Shown one piece after another: positions 28,589-34,224 of a stretch of 34,224 nt of DNA (positions are counted from its first letter, which is position 1; each line of letters begins with the position of its first letter). The DNA is taken from contig NZ_JAIZEN010000027.1 in the NCBI RefSeq assembly GCF_024189295.1, positions 1-34,224 on the forward strand, given 5' to 3'. The notes beneath the pieces were generated by a model. It did no database searches. It worked only from the letters and a program-made list of their open reading frames with translations, and was not told where the DNA came from. This DNA comes from Halobacillus sp. A1. GTDB lineage: Bacteria; Bacillota; Bacilli; Bacillales; Halobacillaceae. The translations under genes and the position numbers were made by a program.

Positions 28589-31039
28589 TTATGCTTCTTG
28601 TTGAGTGTGAACTGTAAATTCCTTATCATCATTCAGGTCAATTTTAACTTTTTGACCTTTTTGGATATTTTCCTTTAGCAACTCTTCAGATAATAGATCT
28701 TCCACGTTCTTCTGAATGGAACGGCGAAGCGGACGAGCCCCGTATTCAGGATCAAAGCCTTCTTCAGCAATATGCTCAATTGCTTTTTCAGTGAGCGTGA
28801 AGTCTATCTCTTGATCAAGCAGACGTTTTCTAAGCTGCTCTGACATTAGCGTTACGATATGCTTCATGTGTTTTCTCTCGAGGGAGTGGAACACAATCGT
28901 TTCATCAATACGATTCAAGAACTCAGGGCGGAATGCTTTTTTCAATTCATCTGTCACTTTGGATTTCATATCTTTATAATCCTGATTAGCTTCTCCCATA
29001 GAGAACCCAAGGTATTTATTAGATTTCAGTTCATGAGCACCGACATTGGACGTCATGATCAATACGGTATTTCGAAAATCTACCACCCGGCCTTTAGAAT
29101 CAGTCAAGCGTCCATCTTCAAGTACTTGCAGGAGAATGTTGAAAACTTCCGGGTGAGCTTTCTCAATTTCATCTAATAAAATGACAGAGTATGGCTTGTT
29201 CCGGACTTTTTCCGTCAGCTGACCGCCTTCCTCGTATCCTACATATCCAGGAGGAGACCCGACAAGACGGGACGTACTGTGTTTTTCCATATACTCGGAC
29301 ATATCGATTCTGATCATGGCATCTTCCTCACCGAACATGCTTTCAGCCAGTGCACGAGCCAGTTCTGTCTTACCTACCCCTGTAGGACCAAGGAAAATGA
29401 ATGAGCCGATAGGACGCTTCGGATCTTTAAGTCCGGCACGAGCACGTCGGATCGCTTTGGATATCGCTTTGACAGCTTCCTCTTGACCTATGATTCGATT
29501 ATGAAGCGTATCTTCCAATTGCAGAAGACGCTCACTTTCATCTTTTGTCATTTTAGAAACTGGAACTCCCGTCCACGTAGAAACGATAGAGGCGATATCT
29601 TCAACGGTTACCTCTGAATCCTCTTGCCCCTGCTTTTCTTTCCACTCATCTTTCGTCTCGTCAAGCTCGTCGCGCAAACGCTGCTCACTATCTCTTAAAG
29701 ATGCAGCCTTTTCAAATTCCTGGCTCTGTACAGCAGCGTCCTTTTCTTTTCTCACTTCTTCAAGCTTTTGCTCAAGTTCTTTTAAGTTTGGTGGAGCTGT
29801 ATAAGAACGCAAACGCACCTTAGAAGCAGCTTCATCGATTAAGTCAATCGCTTTATCCGGTAGGAACCGATCAGAAATATACCGGTCAGAGAAGCGGACG
29901 GCAGAATCTATAGATTCATCCGTAATCGTCACTCTGTGGTGCGCTTCGTAGCGGTCACGCAGCCCTTTTAAAATTTGAATGGACTCATCAAGGGTCGGTT
30001 CATCCACCTTAATAGGCTGGAAACGACGCTCTAATGCAGCATCTTTTTCAATATATTTCTTGTATTCATCAAGCGTAGTAGCACCGATACACTGCAGTTC
30101 TCCACGTGCAAGAGAAGGTTTTAAAATGTTTGATGCATCAATCGCTCCTTCAGCACCACCTGCGCCAATCAGTGTATGCAGCTCATCGATGAACAGGATA
30201 ATGTTGTTGGCCTGGCGAATCTCTTCCATCACTTTTTTCAAGCGATCTTCGAATTCACCGCGGTATTTAGTTCCCGCAACGACCGTTCCCATATCAAGAG
30301 TCATGACACGTTTTTCACGCAGGATTTCTGGAACTTCATTGTTCATGATCTGTTGAGCTAAACCTTCTGCAATAGCTGTCTTACCAACACCAGGTTCCCC
30401 TACAAGGACTGGGTTATTTTTCGTACGACGGCTCAGCACTTGAATTACACGCTCAATCTCCTTACTTCGGCCAATCACTGGATCGATATTTCCTTCTTTT
30501 GCAATAGCTGTCAAGTCTCTGGCTAAAGAATCCAATGTAGGTGTACTCGCATTAGCTGCCTGTGCACCGCTTCCGCCACGGCGGTTCTGTCCGCCTGTTG
30601 ATTCATTGTTTCCAAGAAGCTGCAGAACTTGCTGACGAGCTTTATTTAAGCTTACACCAAGGTTATTCAGGACACGCGCAGCTACTCCCTCACCTTCTCG
30701 GATCAAGCCTAGAAGGATATGCTCTGTACCTACGTAAGAATGACCTAATTTACGAGCTTCATCCATTGACAGCTCGATTACTTTTTTAGCACGTGGTGTA
30801 TAATGAATCGTCTGGGAAACTTTCTCCCCCTTGCCGATCAAGTTTTCGACTTCCTGCTGAATTTTACTAGATTCAAGACCTAAAGCCGTCAAAGCTTTCG
30901 CAGCAATACCTTCTCCCTCACTTACAAGACCTAATAAAATATGTTCTGTACCAATGTTATTATGACCAAGGCGTACAGCTTCTTCTTGAGCTAACGCTAG
31001 AACCTTCTGTGCTCTTTCTGTAAATCGTCCAAACATCAT
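28589..31039 (-). CDS. clpC: AAA+ unfoldase ClpC
   Basis: This 816-residue Hsp100 ATPase unfolds substrates for ClpP, with MecA or McsB as adaptors. The N-terminal double Clp repeat ([33 protein letters not shown] and a second at about 77-118) is followed by AAA1 with GEPGVGKT (214-221) and IDELH (284-288). The middle coiled coil holds a UVR-like segment (441-455), and AAA2 has GPTGVGKT (551-558). The ATG at 31039 ([11 protein letters not shown]) has AAGGAGGT about 7 nt upstream; the in-frame GTG at 31045 is too near that site. It lies 20 bp after mcsB and is followed by a terminator. Confidence 0.97.
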   Translation of the reverse strand: MMFGRFTERAQKVLALAQEEAVRLGHNNIGTEHILLGLVSEGEGIAAKALTALGLESSKIQQEVENLIGKGEKVSQTIHYTPRAKKVIELSMDEARKLGHSYVGTEHILLGLIREGEGVAARVLNNLGVSLNKARQQVLQLLGNNESTGGQNRRGGSGAQAANASTPTLDSLARDLTAIAKEGNIDPVIGRSKEIERVIQVLSRRTKNNPVLVGEPGVGKTAIAEGLAQQIMNNEVPEILREKRVMTLDMGTVVAGTKYRGEFEDRLKKVMEEIRQANNIILFIDELHTLIGAGGAEGAIDASNILKPSLARGELQCIGATTLDEYKKYIEKDAALERRFQPIKVDEPTLDESIQILKGLRDRYEAHHRVTITDESIDSAVRFSDRYISDRFLPDKAIDLIDEAASKVRLRSYTAPPNLKELEQKLEEVRKEKDAAVQSQEFEKAASLRDSEQRLRDELDETKDEWKEKQGQEDSEVTVEDIASIVSTWTGVPVSKMTKDESERLLQLEDTLHNRIIGQEEAVKAISKAIRRARAGLKDPKRPIGSFIFLGPTGVGKTELARALAESMFGEEDAMIRIDMSEYMEKHSTSRLVGSPPGYVGYEEGGQLTEKVRNKPYSVILLDEIEKAHPEVFNILLQVLEDGRLTDSKGRVVDFRNTVLIMTSNVGAHELKSNKYLGFSMGEANQDYKDMKSKVTDELKKAFRPEFLNRIDETIVFHSLERKHMKHIVTLMSEQLRKRLLDQEIDFTLTEKAIEHIAEEGFDPEYGARPLRRSIQKNVEDLLSEELLKENIQKGQKVKIDLNDDKEFTVHTQQEA

Positions 31040-31059
31040 GGACACGACCTCCTTACGAA

Positions 31060-32130
31060 TTATTCTTTATTTTCTAATTGAAGTCTTTCCCTAATTAATG
31101 AAGCCCTGCGAACATCACGTTCAGAGGGAGATAAAGATTCTTTCGCATATTGCTGCAGAAAACCAGGCTGTGTTAAAACCATGAGCTCATTTAGAATCGT
31201 TTTAGGGATATGGTCGATAAAACCTAAGTCGATTCCAAGGCGAAGATCAGACAAACATTTGGCCGCCTCTTTAGACTCTATGATACGACTGTGCTTCAAA
31301 ACACCATAGGAACGAAAAACTCTATCCTCCAGCTGGACTCCTGAACGATGCATTAACGCTTGACGGGCTTTACGTTCCTGATCGATCAACTGTTTCACAA
31401 TGCTGTGCAGATCCTCAACAATATCTTCTTCTGACTTCCCTAAGGTGATTTGATTGGATATTTGAAAAATGTTTCCCAGTGCTTCACTGCCTTCACCGAA
31501 AATTCCTCTCACCACTAAGCCAAGCTGGTTGATCGCAGGAGTCATGCGCGTGATCTGCTGTGTCATGGCTAATGCAGGCAGATGCATCATGACCGATGCT
31601 CTCATTCCAGTCCCGACATTTGTAGGACAAGCCGTCAAATATCCGCGATTTTCATCAAAAGCATAATCCACTTTTTCTTCAAGCCAGTCATCTAACTGGG
31701 AAGCTTGTTCTAAAGCACGATCTAATTGAAAACCTGGAAAGTAAAGCTGTATTCTAATATGGTCTTCTTCATTAATCATAATGGATACTTGCTCATTTTG
31801 CGATATTAAAGAAGCAGAATGTTTTGAGTGTTCTGTTAAATGAGGACTGATCAAGTGCTTCTCGACCAGCACCCTTTTCTCAACGGACTGCAGCTTATCC
31901 ATTTCAACAACTTCAAATTGATGATAATCCCTGAATGATTTCCCGGCATATTCTTCCTTGAAGAACTGCAAAATCTCTTCCATCCGTTCTTCAGAAGAAA
32001 TTATGGGAAAAGGATAATTTTGAAAGTTGCGAGCAAGTCTGATCCGGCTGCTCATCACGATATCACTGTCTGGTCCTTCTTCTTTCATCCAGGGACTTAT
32101 GGCTTCGTTAATGAATTGTTGTAAAGACAT
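31060..32130 (-). CDS. mcsB: Protein arginine kinase McsB
   Basis: This 356-residue enzyme phosphorylates arginine residues on proteins, marking them for ClpCP, and it inactivates CtsR during heat stress. It is related to phosphagen kinases: [21 protein letters not shown] at the ATP-binding start, [20 protein letters not shown] (the CPTN[LV]GTG catalytic signature) and the ATP-binding segment [20 protein letters not shown]. The length matches B. subtilis McsB (about 363). Its ATG shares one base with the mcsA stop (TAATG), which fits their joint action. Confidence 0.97.
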   Translation of the reverse strand: MSLQQFINEAISPWMKEEGPDSDIVMSSRIRLARNFQNYPFPIISSEERMEEILQFFKEEYAGKSFRDYHQFEVVEMDKLQSVEKRVLVEKHLISPHLTEHSKHSASLISQNEQVSIMINEEDHIRIQLYFPGFQLDRALEQASQLDDWLEEKVDYAFDENRGYLTACPTNVGTGMRASVMMHLPALAMTQQITRMTPAINQLGLVVRGIFGEGSEALGNIFQISNQITLGKSEEDIVEDLHSIVKQLIDQERKARQALMHRSGVQLEDRVFRSYGVLKHSRIIESKEAAKCLSDLRLGIDLGFIDHIPKTILNELMVLTQPGFLQQYAKESLSPSERDVRRASLIRERLQLENKE

Positions 32131-32675
32131 TATTCCTCACCGCCCTGTCCGTGGTGGATCTGTTCATCCAAAGAACGTATTTGATCTCTTATTTTAGCAG
32201 CTTCTTCAAACTCCTCTTGTTCTATGAGGTTCTGAAGCTGTGTTTTATATTCATTCATTTGCTTTTTCAGGTGCAAGTTTCCACCTTCCCGTTTCGGGAT
32301 CTTTCCATCATGTTTTATATTTCCGCTATGAACACGACGGAAAATCGGGTTCAAGCGATCATCAAACGTTTTATAACAATCCGCACATCCGAATTTACCT
32401 ACCTGTGCAAATTCCTGATATGTTAATCCGCAGGCAGGGCATTTCAATTGCTTGTTGGATTGATGGGATTTGGATTGCTTTCCTTTGTAAGAAGAGCTTT
32501 TATCATAATTGAAAAGACCCGATAGCAAATCATTTAAGGTAAAATCCTGGTTGTCAGACATGTAACCCTGTTCCTTTGCGCAATACGCGCATACATGCAC
32601 TTCTGTCTTTTCACCATTAATGACTTGGGTCAAGTGAACAGTGGCAGGACGTTTATGGCATCTTTGGCAATCCAT
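32130..32675 (-). CDS. mcsA: McsA, zinc-finger activator of McsB
   Basis: This 181-residue protein activates McsB kinase and binds metals. Four CxxC pairs are seen: C3-C6, C29-C32, and two later pairs in [11 protein letters not shown] and [11 protein letters not shown]-terminal UVR domain ([27 protein letters not shown]) follows. The length and architecture match the family. It stands 21 bp after ctsR and overlaps mcsB by one base. In B. subtilis McsA also has a role in metal and oxidative stress sensing through its cysteines. Confidence 0.96.
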   Translation of the reverse strand: MDCQRCHKRPATVHLTQVINGEKTEVHVCAYCAKEQGYMSDNQDFTLNDLLSGLFNYDKSSSYKGKQSKSHQSNKQLKCPACGLTYQEFAQVGKFGCADCYKTFDDRLNPIFRRVHSGNIKHDGKIPKREGGNLHLKKQMNEYKTQLQNLIEQEEFEEAAKIRDQIRSLDEQIHHGQGGEE

Positions 32676-32696
32676 AGTATCCGTCTCCCTCCTCAG

Positions 32697-33161
32697 CTAA
32701 TTTTTATACTTAAGGGTGAGCAGCATAGCCGTAAGGATTCTGGAGCGAACCTCGTCTCTAAGCGGAAGAGGGAAAGCGAGAACCTCACGTTCCATAACAC
32801 TGGTCATCATCCGCGCTTCCCGGTTTGTAATACTATCGTCCTCAAGTAATCTATCTATGACGTCTAATGCTACAGGCTGAGAAACTCTCGGCTGAATTAA
32901 ACTGACAATATCATCAATCATTTGAGATACTGATCGATGCTGGACGCGACGTATACGAATATATCCCCCGCCACCGCGTTTACTTTCGACTATATATCCC
33001 TTTTCCACGGTGAACCTTGTTTTAATCACGTAATTGATTTGTGAGGGGACACACTGAAACTGGTCCGCAATTTCACTACGTTTAATTTCAGCGATGTGCT
33101 TATTATTATCATCAAGAATATTCTTTAGATATTCTTCGATTACATCGGAGATATTCCTCAT
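32697..33161 (-). CDS. ctsR: Heat-shock transcriptional repressor CtsR
   Basis: This 154-residue winged helix-turn-helix repressor controls clp genes and senses heat through a glycine-rich wing. The N-terminus MRNISDVIEEYLKNIL and the DNA-binding part KRSEIADQFQCVPSQINYVIKTRFTVEKGYIVESKRGGGGYIRI are typical; the tetraglycine loop (GGGGY) is the thermosensor in B. subtilis CtsR. The ATG has an AGGAGG site. It is first in the operon and lies just behind its own operator, so it is autoregulated. Confidence 0.97.
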   Translation of the reverse strand: MRNISDVIEEYLKNILDDNNKHIAEIKRSEIADQFQCVPSQINYVIKTRFTVEKGYIVESKRGGGGYIRIRRVQHRSVSQMIDDIVSLIQPRVSQPVALDVIDRLLEDDSITNREARMMTSVMEREVLAFPLPLRDEVRSRILTAMLLTLKYKN

Positions 33162-33176
33162 TTTCCCTCCTCCTCT

Positions 33177-33199
33177 TTTGACTTTGACTATCTTTGACC
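33177..33199 (-). promoter_or_regulatory. CtsR operator (tandem heptads)
   Basis: On the minus strand GGTCAAA (33193-33199), a 3-bp spacer and AGTCAAA (33183-33189) form the tandem heptad repeat A/GGTCAAA-NNN-A/GGTCAAA known for CtsR. A third AGTCAAA (33177-33183) directly follows, sharing one base. The operator lies between the -10 box and the ctsR start, where binding would block initiation. Confidence 0.9.
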
Positions 33200-33207
33200 T
33201 TAACTTT

Positions 33208-33235
33208 ATTATACTGATTTTATACGTGTTCGCAA
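33208..33235 (-). promoter_or_regulatory. Sigma-A promoter of the ctsR operon
   Basis: TTGCGA (33230-33235) and a perfect TATAAT (33208-33213) are 16 bp apart on the minus strand. Transcription would start near 33201, at the edge of the CtsR operator. Confidence 0.8.
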
Positions 33236-33264
33236 CATTTTTGTTTCAAGCTACATGAATAATC

Positions 33265-33291
33265 ATTCCCTAAATAATCCAAGATTAAAAC
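33265..33291 (-). promoter_or_regulatory. Possible sigma-B promoter of the ctsR operon
   Basis: GTTTTA (33286-33291) and GGGAAT (33265-33270) are 15 bp apart on the minus strand, close to the sigma-B consensus GTTTAA-N12-15-GGGWAW. In B. subtilis the clpC operon has both sigma-A and sigma-B promoters in this place. The match is by eye and imperfect. Confidence 0.45.
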
Positions 33292-33293
33292 AA

Positions 33294-33325
33294 AAAAACT
33301 ATACGAAATAAAACGTATAGTTTTT
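33294..33325 (-). terminator. Bidirectional terminator after the mgtC-like gene
   Basis: AAAAACTATACG (33294-33305) and CGTATAGTTTTT (33314-33325) form a 12-bp perfect stem with an 8-nt loop, and on the minus strand a run of seven T follows (complement of 33292-33298). It isolates the mgtC-like gene from ctsR. Confidence 0.9.
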
Positions 33326-33327
33326 CT

Positions 33328-34020
33328 TTATTCTTTATGGCTGATGCGCTCTACATAATCCAATTTAGAAATTTCATTTATTATATCTATTTCTGTCAAA
33401 TGGTTATTACGGTTCACTTGAATAAAAATACTTTTTGTCTGATTCCCCACATTTTCTATTTCCACTCTTTCTACCGCAACATTTCTCCTATCAAATATTT
33501 CAAATATCTCATTCATTTGATATGCTTCGTTAACCATAATGCTGTAAGAATTCTTATAATAATGCCTCATGAATTTCCTCTCGATCTTATTTAAAAAGAT
33601 CAAGCTCAATAAGACGAGAAAAGTCGCTAAGATTCCGACTCCATACATCCCAGCGCCAATCACCAATCCTAAACCTGCAACGGTCCAGATGGAAGCAGCT
33701 GTAGTTAAACCTCTGACCGTCATACCATTAACAATGATCGTCCCGGCCCCTAAGAAACCTATTCCGCTAATTACGTAGGAGGGGATACGAGATGGATCAA
33801 AACGAATATTATCATATTCTTCTATGAAGTTTTCAAATCCATAAATTGATAAAAGCATCATTAAACAGGAGCTGACTCCAACTAGAATATGTGTACGAAA
33901 ACCAGCTGCATGATTTTTCAGCTCTCTTTCAAAGCCAATCATTCCCGCCAGCAGTAATGCTAAACTTAAGCGAATTAAAAATATGTCTAAGTTTTCTAAC
34001 CATACATATTCTTGGTCCAT
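33328..34020 (-). CDS. mgtC: MgtC/SapB family membrane protein
   Basis: This protein of 230 residues has the MgtC/SapB hydrophobic domain: four to five transmembrane segments within about 1-145, with the conserved block GMIGFERELKNHAAGFRTHILVGVSSCLMML and the loop SGIGFLGAGTIIVNGMTVRGLTTAASIW. A soluble C-terminal part of about 80 residues follows, resembling the ACT-like tail of longer MgtC proteins. MgtC proteins are linked to low-magnesium growth and inhibition of F-type ATPase in pathogens; in bacilli the role is not known to me. ATG 34020 is chosen over GTG 34026, which overlaps the SD AGGGGTG. It is a lone gene between two terminators, and no clear promoter is seen. Confidence 0.9.
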   Translation of the reverse strand: MDQEYVWLENLDIFLIRLSLALLLAGMIGFERELKNHAAGFRTHILVGVSSCLMMLLSIYGFENFIEEYDNIRFDPSRIPSYVISGIGFLGAGTIIVNGMTVRGLTTAASIWTVAGLGLVIGAGMYGVGILATFLVLLSLIFLNKIERKFMRHYYKNSYSIMVNEAYQMNEIFEIFDRRNVAVERVEIENVGNQTKSIFIQVNRNNHLTEIDIINEISKLDYVERISHKE

Positions 34021-34060
34021 TTTCACACCCCTATCACGGAAAAAGCAGCTAAATTAATAT

Positions 34061-34094
34061 ATTAAAAAAGTCGAAAGCATATGCTTTCGACTTT
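34061..34094 (-). terminator. Terminator of the rRNA operon
   Basis: AAAGTCGAAAGCAT (34067-34080) and ATGCTTTCGACTTT (34081-34094) are a perfect 28-nt palindrome that folds into a stem of about 12 bp. On the minus strand it is followed by further T. It lies directly after the 5S rRNA. Confidence 0.93.
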
Positions 34095-34101
34095 CACATT
34101 G

Positions 34102-34217
34102 ACGTAGCAGCGTCCTACTCTCACGGGGGTAAACCCGACTACCATCGGCGCTGAAGAGCTTAACTACTGTGTTCGGCATGGGAACAGGTGTGACCTCTTC
34201 GCTGTCGCCACTACATC
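34102..34217 (-). rRNA. rrf: 5S ribosomal RNA
   Basis: Read on the minus strand, the sequence shows the universal 5S blocks GCGAAGAGGTCACACC, GTTCCCATGCCGAACAC, AGTTAAGCTCTTCAGCGCC, GATGGTAGT and GTGAGAGTAGGACG in order. The ends GTAGTGGCG and CGCTGCTAC pair as helix I with two G-U pairs. The exact ends are estimated to within a few bases. It is the last gene of an rRNA operon whose 23S and 16S genes lie outside the window; B. subtilis has rRNA operons at the same place before ctsR. Confidence 0.96.
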
Positions 34218-34224
34218 GTTGATT

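Overview
The window is a contiguous stretch of the core chromosome of a low-to-moderate GC Firmicute of the family Bacillaceae, read backwards: every supported gene is on the minus strand, so transcription runs from high to low coordinates. Gene order matches the origin-proximal region of Bacillus subtilis almost gene for gene: 5S rRNA, ctsR-mcsA-mcsB-clpC, radA-disA-yacL-ispD/ispF, gltX, cysE-cysS-mrnC-rlmB-rae1, sigH, rpmG-secE-nusG, rplK-rplA, rplJ-rplL-ybxB, rpoB-rpoC, and rplGB-rpsL-rpsG-fusA-tuf. Protein sequences look Bacillus-like, but IspD and IspF are fused and an MgtC-family gene sits between the rRNA operon and ctsR. Both suggest a relative of B. subtilis, perhaps a halophilic genus near Halobacillus; the genus is a guess.

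Layout from high to low coordinates. At 34.2-34.06 kb is the end of an rRNA operon (5S plus terminator), then an mgtC-like gene bounded by two terminators. At 33.3-28.5 kb is the CtsR heat-shock operon, with a sigma-A promoter, CtsR heptads, a possible sigma-B promoter and a terminator after clpC. At 28.5-21.9 kb are radA, disA, yacL, ispDF and gltX, headed by an ECF (sigma-M-like) promoter motif. At 21.9-17.85 kb is a cysteine T-box followed by a tightly overlapping chain cysE-cysS-mrnC-rlmB-rae1. At 17.85-17.1 kb is sigH with its own promoter. At 17.1-12.75 kb are rpmG, secE, nusG and the L11/L1 and L10/L12 operons, with an L10 leader attenuator. At 12.75-5.2 kb are rpoB and rpoC behind a long structured leader. 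At 5.2-0.3 kb is the str operon ending in a tuf terminator. The last 330 bases hold no gene and end in part of a dispersed palindromic repeat.

Functionally the genes make and run the gene-expression machinery (RNA polymerase core, NusG, ribosomal proteins, EF-G, EF-Tu, two aminoacyl-tRNA synthetases, rRNA methylation and maturation) together with stress and development control (CtsR/McsAB/ClpC proteolysis, DisA c-di-AMP synthesis, SigH). I found no prophage, CRISPR array, insertion sequence or resistance cassette. The most unusual signals are in regulation and gene architecture: (1) the in-frame IspD-IspF fusion that keeps an SD-like site and ATG at the junction; (2) nusG, whose only good SD lies about 26 nt upstream of the ATG and is brought closer by a 7-bp hairpin, directly behind an intrinsic terminator; (3) an intrinsic terminator inside the rpoB leader; (4) a 12-bp perfect stem between rplK and rplA. 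All coordinates and motifs were read by eye; no alignment or folding was computed.
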